Origin: Eutrophocola sp964503965
GTDB lineage: Bacteria > Pseudomonadota > Gammaproteobacteria > Pseudomonadales > Pseudohongiellaceae
Length of the DNA: 44,886 nucleotides
Reading direction: 5' to 3'
NCBI GenBank assembly: GCA_964503965.1
Contig: CAZDCK010000025.1
Coordinates: 1 to 44,886 of the forward strand
The notes beneath the pieces are model-generated. The model ran no database searches. It was not told where the DNA came from and saw only the letters and a program-made list of their open reading frames with translations. Position 1 is the stretch's first letter. Each line of letters begins with the position of its first letter. Positions 16,479 through 24,713 of this stretch are shown here, in pieces. The position numbers and the translations under genes are program-made.

Positions 16479-18659
16479 TTATTTTGCAAGTGGATCCGGT
16501 CTCACCTGGAAATGATAGACAATACTCGTTGTACCTTTTCCTGTTTCCATATGGAAGGGGGCTCGCCCTGAGAATGTTGCCCATATACCCCTGCCTTTCC
16601 ATCCGGCATCCGGGTCATCAATACGGCCATCCATCCACTTGGTATAGAAACCCAGTGGGTAGGGCACCCGCATACGCACCCATTCCCCATCATTCAGTGC
16701 CAGCAAGGCGCCACTCTGATTGCCTGTATTGATAGGCGTATTTTTCCCAAGACCAAGGGTGTTGTGCTGATCAACCCAGGTAAAATAGGAACCTTCGGAA
16801 GAACCAGGACGATCCAGATTGCTGAACTGTGGCAGGGGTTCTTCATAAAAGGTCCAGCCTTCAGGACAGTGCTGTCCGGTAGCTTCAGGACCATTCAGTG
16901 GCCCAGTACATTTGGAACGATCAAAACTGGCCATGTGGCCACTGGCCAGGGCAACCCACATGACCCCGTTACGATCCACATCACCACCGCGAGGGGAAAA
17001 TCCCTCAATGGCATCGCCATTTTCATCCACTGGTAGTTCGTAGTATTCGGTGATGGCCGTTTCACTGGGATTTTCGCCGGGTACCAGGCGCGCAACAGCG
17101 CCCGGATAGCCGAGTATGGTGCCCCAGATGGACCCATCCGGAGCAGGATTGACGGCATAGAAACCAAAACCGGGAAATATCTGCATATCCCTGGAGGCAT
17201 CCGGAATATCATCAGGCCCAACATAATCATCCCTGACTCCGTTGCCATTGGTATCAAGAATGAAAGGGGTCCACCCCTGGGCGGCCTCATAGTCACCGGT
17301 TTCCAGGTATTCCCGGGTATTGAGCCACCCGATGACCTGACCGCCACCACTGGTCCAGAGCGTGTTGTCTTCATCTTCAGCAAACATCAGGTGATGTGTG
17401 CCAAAGCATGTGTCGATATGGTGATATTCCCCCGTTGCCGGGTCATACATGCCAAGCTGACGTCCATTGGCCTGGGTGGGATAAGCCATCGCTGAGGGAT
17501 GGTCAGAACCCTCCTTGCAGAAGTCGGGATTATCTCGATTACGAACGCGGGCAGTAATCCAGACACGACCCTCTTCATCCAGCATCGGATTGTGGACATT
17601 GGCTGCTGAATCCCAGGGCTCCTCGTCTCCCCAGTTCGGCGAAGGCTGGACATTACTGCCGGATACGGGCCCGGCTTCCGGGTCCATCATGGTAAGAGGT
17701 ACCTGGTCAATGGTATGGGTTACCGGGTCAAGTACCGGAAGATAGTCTGCGCTTTCTTCCAGGGCACCATACAATTTTCCATTGGCATTAACCGTGGGAC
17801 TCCGACGATCCGTAGACACTACATCATGCAGATAGGCCGTCGGATCTGCCCAATCCCATTGAGTGATGACAATATTGCGCTCCACACCCCGGGGACGCTC
17901 GGGTATGGGTGGCAATTCACCGCCTGCAATACGGTCAGTCCAGTCACCATACATGGCTGATGTATGTCCAACGCCCATGCCTGTCCAGGTCCGGGTCATG
18001 AACCCCCCGGCCTGTCCTGACTGTATACGCCGTGTCCAGGCATCAGCACTTGTGTCGTAACCGTTGAACATGGACGGGATTTCCCGGGTAGCCTTGTTGC
18101 CTATCTGGTGGCAGACCACGCAGCCACCATTGGTGACCAGTCGGATGTAGTCTGCCTGATGTTCAATGTTTGGACTGATGCCATTACCAGTGGGTCCTGT
18201 GCCCGGGAATGCATTGGCATCAGGGATCTCCAGCAGGGAATACCAGTAACCAGCCGGATAATACTGGGCTGCCGCAGCAGCATCCGGCGCGATTACAGCA
18301 GTCAGGTCCAGTTTGGTGCCGGGGGTTGCACTGGTTCTTTCTGAGTCAACCAATCCATAACCTCTAACCCACACATCATAACTGGCGTCAGGCATGTCGG
18401 GTAACACATAGCGTCCTTCGTCATCTGTGACGACTATGCGGGCAAAACGGGTGCCCAGATCATGCGTCTCTGCAATCACCCATACGCCGGCTTCAGGGCC
18501 GTTCACGCTGGAGACCAATCCCTCTATGACGTTTTGTGCTGTGGTATCCGGAGCAGCCGCTATGTGCCCGGATGAATCCGGGCTGACTGCTTCGTCACCG
18601 GAGCAGGCCGCCAGGAAAATAACCGGCAACAACAGGCTGGAAACTTTGATGCGTAACAT
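16479..18659 (-). CDS. monohaem lipoprotein with carboxypeptidase-regulatory and beta-propeller parts
   Basis: The 726-aa product begins with a lipoprotein signal (LLLPVIFLAACSG; lipobox LAAC). Residues about 45-125 form a carboxypeptidase regulatory-like beta-sandwich (IEGLVSSVNGPEAGVWVIAE, then DDEGRYVLPDMPDASYDVWVRGYG). A single haem c motif CVVCH (with upstream VTNGG) sits near residue 180. The rest is a Vgb/SMP-30-like propeller (DEEGRVWITARVRN, GSIWGTILGYPGA, DRNGVMWVALASG). The ribosome site GAGGGG precedes ATG 18659. It is probably an outer-membrane or periplasmic electron-transfer enzyme; the reaction is unknown. It is divergent from the alpha/beta hydrolase, with a 157-base shared promoter region, and near a PQQ dehydrogenase that could pass electrons to it. 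Confidence 0.82.
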   Translation of the reverse strand: MLRIKVSSLLLPVIFLAACSGDEAVSPDSSGHIAAAPDTTAQNVIEGLVSSVNGPEAGVWVIAETHDLGTRFARIVVTDDEGRYVLPDMPDASYDVWVRGYGLVDSERTSATPGTKLDLTAVIAPDAAAAAQYYPAGYWYSLLEIPDANAFPGTGPTGNGISPNIEHQADYIRLVTNGGCVVCHQIGNKATREIPSMFNGYDTSADAWTRRIQSGQAGGFMTRTWTGMGVGHTSAMYGDWTDRIAGGELPPIPERPRGVERNIVITQWDWADPTAYLHDVVSTDRRSPTVNANGKLYGALEESADYLPVLDPVTHTIDQVPLTMMDPEAGPVSGSNVQPSPNWGDEEPWDSAANVHNPMLDEEGRVWITARVRNRDNPDFCKEGSDHPSAMAYPTQANGRQLGMYDPATGEYHHIDTCFGTHHLMFAEDEDNTLWTSGGGQVIGWLNTREYLETGDYEAAQGWTPFILDTNGNGVRDDYVGPDDIPDASRDMQIFPGFGFYAVNPAPDGSIWGTILGYPGAVARLVPGENPSETAITEYYELPVDENGDAIEGFSPRGGDVDRNGVMWVALASGHMASFDRSKCTGPLNGPEATGQHCPEGWTFYEEPLPQFSNLDRPGSSEGSYFTWVDQHNTLGLGKNTPINTGNQSGALLALNDGEWVRMRVPYPLGFYTKWMDGRIDDPDAGWKGRGIWATFSGRAPFHMETGKGTTSIVYHFQVRPDPLAK

Positions 18660-18816
18660 AGTGATCCCCTCACTTATTTACCTGTGCACTGGCAAAGGTT
18701 TTTCAAAAAGACTAGCAAAAGGCCTCAGGACTGGCAATCATTCCTGGCTTGCATGACGCTGTCAGATACCGGAAGATTGAATGTATTAACCGACTAATTA
18801 AACCAGGATGAAGCCA

Positions 18817-19671
18817 ATGACCAGAGTAAAAAGTCACCTGACCCTCTTTTTTTTGATGGCCCTGGTCAGTTCCATTGCTCCGGCACAGGGGGCGGGCTTG
18901 CCTGGGATGGACGTTGACCAGTCACTGACACCGAATCCGCGAGCACCAATGTATCGCCAAATAGGCGAACAGTATCGAGCCTATGATTTTCCGGGAACCG
19001 GTGAGTCGATTCCATATCGCCTGTTTGTACCGGAAAACTGGACACCGGAACAGTCCCTGCCTGTACTGGTGACACTGAGGGCTGGCCCCAGTATCAACAA
19101 CAACCACAGAAATAATAATGACCTTGTCCTGGAGGCAAGGAAGCGTGGGTATATCGTTATTTCCCCGCTTGGATACCGGGGATATTTTCAACCATACTAT
19201 GGTAGCCCATACCCGGTTGATCGTCCCGATGGCCCGTCTGTGCCTGCAGCAGGCTGGACGGAAGAGGAGGATCAGCGTGCCCACCAGGACGTGATCAACG
19301 TACTGCATCTGGTCGCTACGGAATACAATGCAGATATTTCCCGGATATTTATCCATGGCCAGAATCCTTCAGGCTCCTCAGCCTTTCATTTTGCTGCGGA
19401 GTATCCGGATGCTGTCAAAGGAATCATAGTCAGTGCGGGTCCTATTGTGACGGACAATTACCCCTTTGAGAAACTGGTGGGAAAAGTAAGGGTCATGATG
19501 ATTCATGGTACTGCTGATACGGCAAATACTCCCGATGCTTCAAGGCGGGTGGTACAGCAGTTACAGGAACATGGCGTTGAAGCAGAGTTTCATGACGTGC
19601 CAGGTGGAGAGCATTTGACGGCATACCTGGATTTTGCAGAGGAAATTTTTACCTTCATGGATCACCGGTAG
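18817..19671 (+). CDS. exported alpha/beta-hydrolase fold protein with nucleophile Ser replaced
   Basis: A 284-aa protein with a signal peptide (LTLFFLMALVSSIAPAQGA) and the fold of the LpqC/PHB-depolymerase-like esterases: IPYRLFVPENWTPEQSLPVLV, DVINVLHLVATEYNADISRIFIHG, FHFAAEYPDAVKGIIVSAG, MIHGTADTAN (acid residue) and GGEHLTAY (His). An ungapped match of the nucleophile elbow puts Asn183 (codon AAT) where the GxSxG Ser belongs (GQNPS). AGT would restore Ser with one change. So it may be a non-catalytic relative, or a nearby Ser (185, 187 or 188) may act. I chose ATG 18817 because AGGA lies 8 bases upstream; ATG 18808 is alternative. It faces the lipoprotein gene and precedes the PVA-dehydrogenase-like gene. 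Confidence 0.82.
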   Translation: MTRVKSHLTLFFLMALVSSIAPAQGAGLPGMDVDQSLTPNPRAPMYRQIGEQYRAYDFPGTGESIPYRLFVPENWTPEQSLPVLVTLRAGPSINNNHRNNNDLVLEARKRGYIVISPLGYRGYFQPYYGSPYPVDRPDGPSVPAAGWTEEEDQRAHQDVINVLHLVATEYNADISRIFIHGQNPSGSSAFHFAAEYPDAVKGIIVSAGPIVTDNYPFEKLVGKVRVMMIHGTADTANTPDASRRVVQQLQEHGVEAEFHDVPGGEHLTAYLDFAEEIFTFMDHR

Positions 19672-19843
19672 ACGACAGGGGCGATCAGATAATCAGATAG
19701 ATAATTATTGATTTTCAAGAGTCGTTTCAATCATGACGGCCAAACTTGTCCGGGTGCTGTCAGCAATCTATTATTTCTACCATCCACCTTGTTGATATGT
19801 AACAGGGTCAGAACAACAAATCTTTTTTCAGGGGAAACAAATA

Positions 19844-21655
19844 ATGAATAAAACAATCAGGGTGCTCACCACACTTGTTCCTGCGCTTTTGTCAGGCTGT
19901 CTGCTGGCTCAGGATGGTGAGGAACTTTACAGCACCCGTTGTGCGGCCTGTCATGAAAACCCTGATCCGGAAACCAATACTCATGCACCTGCCAGGTCGG
20001 ATATGGCCCGGTTTACACCGAATTCTATTTATTCAGCGCTCACCGGGGGGCTGATGCGAGTCCAGGCCACCGGTATGAGTGATGCTGACATGCGTGCCGT
20101 TGCCCGGTTCCTGACAGGCAAGGAAGTGGAAGAACTCACCCTGGAAGTGACCGGCAATATGTGTGAAAGCAATCCACCCATGAGTAATCCTGCACTGGCG
20201 CCAGCCTGGAATGGCTGGGGACCAGATGTCCGCAACGCCAGGTATGTTGATGGTGACATCACAGGAGAGAATATTGGCAACCTGCGTCTGAAGTGGGCTT
20301 ACGGATTACCGGGAGAGAGCCAGGCTCGGGGGCAGCCATCAGTCATAGCGGGCAGGATATTTGTTGGTAACGGGGCAGGAGCACTCTATTCCCTGGATGC
20401 AGAAACAGGGTGTACTTACTGGAGTTATCTGCCCAGAAGCGGCGTGCGCAGCGCGGTTTCCATCAGCCCCATTATGTTTGATGACGGTACTGAGGGATAT
20501 GCTGCCTATTTTGTCGATGCCCAGGCCAATGCCTACGCCGTCAATGCACAGAATGGAGAAGCACTGTGGGTGCGAAAGATTGATGACCATCCCAATATCC
20601 GGGGTACTGGGGCTGTGACTATTCACAAGGGCAGGGTCTATGTACCCATGTCGGGTGTTGGGGAAGAATCCACGTCTGCTAATCCTGATTATCCTTGTTG
20701 TACATTTCGTGGCAGTGTCAGTTCACTGGATGCCCGGACGGGTGATCTTATCTGGAAATATTACACAGTCCCCGAGCCCCGCCCCCGGGGACTTAGTGCC
20801 AATGGTGTACAGCTCTATGGTCCGGCTGGTGTAGGCATTTGGAGTGCTCCTACCATCGATGAAGACAGAAACCTGCTTTACGTGGCTACCGGTAATGCCT
20901 ATGCGGATCCGGATCCCGGTACATCCGATGCGGTAATTGCCGTAGATCTGGATACCGGTGAAAGCGTCTGGGTGAACCAGTTGATGCCGGATGTATGGAT
21001 CATGGGATGTGATGGTGACGACAATGCCAACTGCCCGGACGATGTGGGGCCGGATTATGACTTTTCTGCCTCACCCTTGCTCACTACCACCCGTTCCGGG
21101 AGGGAATTGATCATCGTTCCTCAAAAATCAGGCATGGCTTATGCCCTTGATCCCAACAACCAGGGTGAACTGGTGTGGCAGTATCGTGCCGGTCCGGGCA
21201 GCCCGGTTGGTGGTGTATGGGGAGCATCAGCCGGTGATGGTTTGGCCTATGTCGCTGTAGGAGGCTATATATTTACAGAAGGTGGCGGTATCCATGGTAT
21301 TGACCTGGACACAGGAGAGCAGGCCTGGTTCACACCGCCACAGGACCTCTTGTGTGCCCAGGGGCCAGGCTGCAGTGCCACTCAATCAGCGGCAGTAACG
21401 GCAATTCCGGGGGCTGTATTGTCAGGCTCTGCCGATGGAGGCATGCGTGCCTATGATGCTGACACCGGGGAGGTTATCTGGGTGTTCAATGCTAACCGGA
21501 GTTTTGACACAGTCAATGGTGTTCCGGGCACTGGTGCCTCTTTTGATGGACCCGGCCCGGTTATCGCAGGCAATATGATGTACATGCTTTCAGGCAATGC
21601 CGGATTTGTGGGCAGACCAGGCAATGTGCTGCTGGCATTTGAAATTGTTGAGTAA
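19844..21655 (+). CDS. PQQ-dependent dehydrogenase with N-terminal cytochrome c (PVA dehydrogenase-like)
   Basis: The 603-aa quinohaemoprotein has a signal peptide whose LLSGC could also act as a lipobox, a cytochrome c domain with CAACH at residues 33-37, and an eight-bladed PQQ propeller. Blades are seen as repeated GxxYxLDAxTG motifs (GALYSLDAETGCTYWSY, YAVNAQNGEALWVR, VSSLDARTGDLIWKYY, GMAYALDPNNQGELVWQY, GIHGIDLDTGEQAWF, GMRAYDADTGEVIWVF). Adjacent cysteines in DYPCCTFRG match the vicinal disulfide of PQQ alcohol dehydrogenases; GPDYDFSASP is near the active-site Asp. This resembles the polyvinyl-alcohol dehydrogenase (cytochrome) group. AGGGGA precedes the ATG. It oxidises an alcohol in the periplasm and passes electrons to haem c. 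Confidence 0.9.
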   Translation: MNKTIRVLTTLVPALLSGCLLAQDGEELYSTRCAACHENPDPETNTHAPARSDMARFTPNSIYSALTGGLMRVQATGMSDADMRAVARFLTGKEVEELTLEVTGNMCESNPPMSNPALAPAWNGWGPDVRNARYVDGDITGENIGNLRLKWAYGLPGESQARGQPSVIAGRIFVGNGAGALYSLDAETGCTYWSYLPRSGVRSAVSISPIMFDDGTEGYAAYFVDAQANAYAVNAQNGEALWVRKIDDHPNIRGTGAVTIHKGRVYVPMSGVGEESTSANPDYPCCTFRGSVSSLDARTGDLIWKYYTVPEPRPRGLSANGVQLYGPAGVGIWSAPTIDEDRNLLYVATGNAYADPDPGTSDAVIAVDLDTGESVWVNQLMPDVWIMGCDGDDNANCPDDVGPDYDFSASPLLTTTRSGRELIIVPQKSGMAYALDPNNQGELVWQYRAGPGSPVGGVWGASAGDGLAYVAVGGYIFTEGGGIHGIDLDTGEQAWFTPPQDLLCAQGPGCSATQSAAVTAIPGAVLSGSADGGMRAYDADTGEVIWVFNANRSFDTVNGVPGTGASFDGPGPVIAGNMMYMLSGNAGFVGRPGNVLLAFEIVE

Positions 21656-21703
21656 GTCATATTTCCCGACGGGGGCGGGAGAATGCCAAGACAGTTTATG
21701 GCA

Positions 21704-22396
21704 TCAGTGAAACAGAGAGTGGTAATCCATGGGCTCACTGACTTTGCTGATCATCCTTTGTAAGGCATTTTTCAGTTTCAACTCCGGATCAAAAGGGTGG
21801 ATGGCAAGGCGAAGCGGGTGGCTTGCCGTTGAGGCAGTGTAGTTAAGGCTGTTCCACAGTGTCAGGCTGCAGGCCCGGAACAGATTGTCGGCTTCAAAGC
21901 CTGCCAGGGGAAGAATAATTTTCCTGCCTGTCTTGCTATCAACTATTCCTGACGTCGTTTCAAAATACGTGAATGGCGAATTTTCCAGTGTTATTTCGTT
22001 TGCTTTGCCCATAGCCCATGCCGGGGGCACATACAGATCCGGTAGTGACAGTTGTTTTTCGGAAAACCAGGCATGGCAATCCTGCATGAGATTCGCTATT
22101 TCTGCTTGAGTGAGCGACAGGTGCTCGGCAGCTGTCCTGGATATGAAGGCGGCGTGCAGGGAATGATGAAGCCCCCTGATCAACCGTACTTTATGGGACC
22201 AGCCATGACCAGCGAGAATATAACCTGCCTGTTGCCAACCCCTGAGAGTTTCAATCTGTGAGGATTGCCAGTCAAGTCCCGGAACCACGAGAAGTGTCAC
22301 CATGGTTGCTGGAATATGCGGCATCGTGTCCAGTATGGACTGGACCCGATCAAGGGTATGGGGCATGACATCATGAATGGATACCAGGGCATGCAT
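21704..22396 (-). CDS. DUF2334 polysaccharide deacetylase-like protein
   Basis: A 230-aa member of the polysaccharide deacetylase fold (DUF2334 type). The first strand SIHDVMPHT has the catalytic/metal Asp, and GYILAGHGWSHK gives the HxxxH metal pair. LYVPPAWAMGKAN matches the substrate-facing loop, and RLAIHPFDPEL provides the later His-Pro motif. No signal peptide, so it acts in the cytoplasm. It is last in the four-gene operon with a glycosyltransferase, a sulfotransferase and an antiporter, spaced by only 6 bases from the glycosyltransferase. Removing an N-acetyl group from a glycolipid or saccharide intermediate is the natural inference. Confidence 0.8.
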   Translation of the reverse strand: MHALVSIHDVMPHTLDRVQSILDTMPHIPATMVTLLVVPGLDWQSSQIETLRGWQQAGYILAGHGWSHKVRLIRGLHHSLHAAFISRTAAEHLSLTQAEIANLMQDCHAWFSEKQLSLPDLYVPPAWAMGKANEITLENSPFTYFETTSGIVDSKTGRKIILPLAGFEADNLFRACSLTLWNSLNYTASTASHPLRLAIHPFDPELKLKNALQRMISKVSEPMDYHSLFH

Positions 22397-22402
22397 GGTT
22401 TG

Positions 22403-23548
22403 TTACTGCCTGCTCACACTATGTTTTTCAGCATAATCGCTGACAGTGTCGCTGATTATGTGTGCCCATTGATCCATCACCTGATTATTCCAGGCAATCG
22501 CCCGTTCTCTTCCTGATCGGGCAGTGGCCTGTCGCTCTTCCGGGGACCTGTCGAGTTGATCCTGCAGGGTTTTACTCAGGCCATCTTCACTGATGACAAC
22601 TAGTCCTGGTGTCAAGCTTTCCCAGTGAGCAATACCGCAGCCCTCAGAAACAAAGACAAGCTTTTCCCGGGCCATGGCTTCAAGGGCGATGGTGCCGAAT
22701 GTTTCAAAATACGATGGCAACAACACCACATCATGATCATCAACGGTTTTCCGAAGCTGTTTCCGATTCAGCCATCCCAGGTAATCAAGGTTGTCGAGGC
22801 GTGCGGTAGCGTCTTCCACCATTTTGCGTAGTGGTCCATCACCGGCAACACTGAAACGGATGCCGGGAAAATCCTCGACAGACTGTAGTAGCGATTCAAT
22901 ATTTTTTTCCTGGGCGAGGCGGCCGGCAAACAGGCAACTCTCCATATGTCCCTGGTAGGGGTGATGTTCAGGTGTAATAAATTCCGAGGAAAGCGGTGTG
23001 CCGATAAGCCGGGTCGCAGGTGCTCCCATCGTGGTTGCCTGTTGGAGAATTGGTTCTGCATTGCCAAGTACAGCTTCGGTATGGCGAAACAGGGTTCCGT
23101 TGGAGAATCTGAAATAATGCTCAACGATTTTTCCCTGGATTGAATTTGGCCAGTAGAGTTCTGTCAGTTGTTCAAAGGAGGTATGCATGCCAGTGAGGTA
23201 GGGAATGCCATTTTTCCTGGCTAGCCATGCACCGACAATGCCATAGACCCCGGGGGTGGCAATGACGACCACATCCGGCTTCATTTCCCTGAAAAGTCTG
23301 CCCATTCCAATAACGTTGGGGAAGCATAATTTCTGTGTTTTGTCGCCTGGCAGGGGAAAAATCAGGCCGGCATGCCATTTGCCGTTTTCATCAATGGTAG
23401 GTGAATATAACAGGGCCTGTTCGGCCCGGCCCTGCATCTGTTCCATAAGGTCATGGTAATAGGCTCCTGCACCGTTTCGAGAAGGTGCTGCATCGGAGAT
23501 CGCCAGCAGTCGAACCTGCTTTAATGGAGGAACATTGGAAGAAGTCAC
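22403..23548 (-). CDS. GT4-family glycosyltransferase
   Basis: A 381-aa GT-B fold enzyme. The N-terminal half has the family opening AISDAAPSRNGAGAYYHDL, and the donor half contains LFAGRLAQEKNIESLLQSV, FSVAGDGPLRKMVED, NLDYLGWLNRKQL and the EX7E-type motif FETFGTIALEAMAREKLVFVSEG, which positions the nucleotide sugar. Start is GTG at 23548, three bases after the stop of the sulfotransferase gene. No signal peptide. The acceptor and sugar are not predictable. Together with the neighbouring sulfotransferase and deacetylase it probably builds a modified cell-surface or glycolipid product. Confidence 0.88.
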   Translation of the reverse strand: MTSSNVPPLKQVRLLAISDAAPSRNGAGAYYHDLMEQMQGRAEQALLYSPTIDENGKWHAGLIFPLPGDKTQKLCFPNVIGMGRLFREMKPDVVVIATPGVYGIVGAWLARKNGIPYLTGMHTSFEQLTELYWPNSIQGKIVEHYFRFSNGTLFRHTEAVLGNAEPILQQATTMGAPATRLIGTPLSSEFITPEHHPYQGHMESCLFAGRLAQEKNIESLLQSVEDFPGIRFSVAGDGPLRKMVEDATARLDNLDYLGWLNRKQLRKTVDDHDVVLLPSYFETFGTIALEAMAREKLVFVSEGCGIAHWESLTPGLVVISEDGLSKTLQDQLDRSPEERQATARSGRERAIAWNNQVMDQWAHIISDTVSDYAEKHSVSRQ

Positions 23549-23551
23549 GAT

Positions 23552-24712
23552 TCAGTCAGGCCTGTTTTTCAGGGCATCTTGTTTTTGGAGGCCTGTTAGG
23601 GGCCAGACCGGCTTGAATCTGTTGTTGATTTCTTGCTCATTGAGACCGAAATCAGCAAGTGAGTAGTGGTGATTACTCCTGTAGGTATTGCGCATGCTGT
23701 TCTGCTGTTCTGCAATCAATGGGGAAGCGCTTTGATCGGTAAAGAGAAAGTCCTGAAGTGAGTTCATGGTGTGGCTGCTGCCTTCTCGAAGTGCTGATAT
23801 GGGGAGAAACAGGAGTCTGGACTCATCATAATAACCGGTAAGAATTTGATAGTAATTGTACAGAACACAGAGCAATTTATCCTGCGTCGAGAGCGAGAGT
23901 CTGCCATTGCCAAGAACAGTCATGGCCGGGCGTAGGGAGCTTAGCTGGGATGGAATGACCTCCATGGGGGGTCTTGTGCATGCTATCACCCTGGCATCCG
24001 GGAAACACTCAAATAGTGAACCCATCCATGAGGTGAACGAGGGATTCTTGCTCAACAGACGCTTATGGGCTCCATGAAATGCGAGGTGTTTCTGTAGACA
24101 GGTTCGGTAATAAGTCATGAGCATTTTCCTGAACCGCTCCGGCACTTTTTCGTCAAAATATCCCAGTTGCCAGAAATGTCTGGAACCTGGACAGGCAAAT
24201 ACCGGTAGCAGACAACCCAGAACAGGCAGCAGGAGTAAAAAGTCTTCTTCCGGTTCCTGTAAGCGTATTTCATGAATGCTATCCATCTGGTGGAAGAATT
24301 TTTTTCGGATGCTGATTATTCCCTGCTCGAGGGGCAGCAGGCACTTGCCCAGCAGTGTGAAAAGGTATTTCTCGGTGATCGACGGGGCCAACAGGGCTTC
24401 CCAGGTGGTCAGGGTGGTGAATTCGGGGATTCTGGCCAGCCGTCTTTGCAAATAGGTGGTACCGCTTCTCGGGATGCCGAGGATGAATACCGGATTGCTG
24501 ACAGTGCTTTTGCGGTAACCTGGAAATATCAGCATATCCAGGAGATGTCCGAAAATATGCAATATTGCCAGGCTGGAGAACAGCACCCAGGCGAGAAAAA
24601 ACAGGGGAAGTCTCTTCCATACATGCTGCCAGCCTTCGGCTGGAAGAGAGATAGTCAGCTGGATCGCGAAACAGGGGATGGCGATTAGGTGAAAAAGCAG
24701 GGCAGCAAGCAT
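23552..24712 (-). CDS. membrane-anchored sulfotransferase family protein
   Basis: A 386-aa PAPS-dependent sulfotransferase. Two hydrophobic N-terminal segments (LAALLFHLIAIPCFAIQLT and LPLFFLAWVLFSSLAILHIFG) anchor it. FILGIPRSGTTYLQRRLAR at about residues 76-94 is the 5'-phosphosulfate loop, and LLSKNPSFTSWMGSLFECFPDARVIACTRPP contains the 3'-phosphate strand-helix (R in CTRPP). It starts one base after the stop of the antiporter gene (TGACATG), so the two are coupled. The substrate is unknown; sugar or lipid hydroxyls are typical for this Sulfotransfer_3-like group. Confidence 0.88.
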   Translation of the reverse strand: MLAALLFHLIAIPCFAIQLTISLPAEGWQHVWKRLPLFFLAWVLFSSLAILHIFGHLLDMLIFPGYRKSTVSNPVFILGIPRSGTTYLQRRLARIPEFTTLTTWEALLAPSITEKYLFTLLGKCLLPLEQGIISIRKKFFHQMDSIHEIRLQEPEEDFLLLLPVLGCLLPVFACPGSRHFWQLGYFDEKVPERFRKMLMTYYRTCLQKHLAFHGAHKRLLSKNPSFTSWMGSLFECFPDARVIACTRPPMEVIPSQLSSLRPAMTVLGNGRLSLSTQDKLLCVLYNYYQILTGYYDESRLLFLPISALREGSSHTMNSLQDFLFTDQSASPLIAEQQNSMRNTYRSNHHYSLADFGLNEQEINNRFKPVWPLTGLQKQDALKNRPD

Positions 24713-24713
24713 G

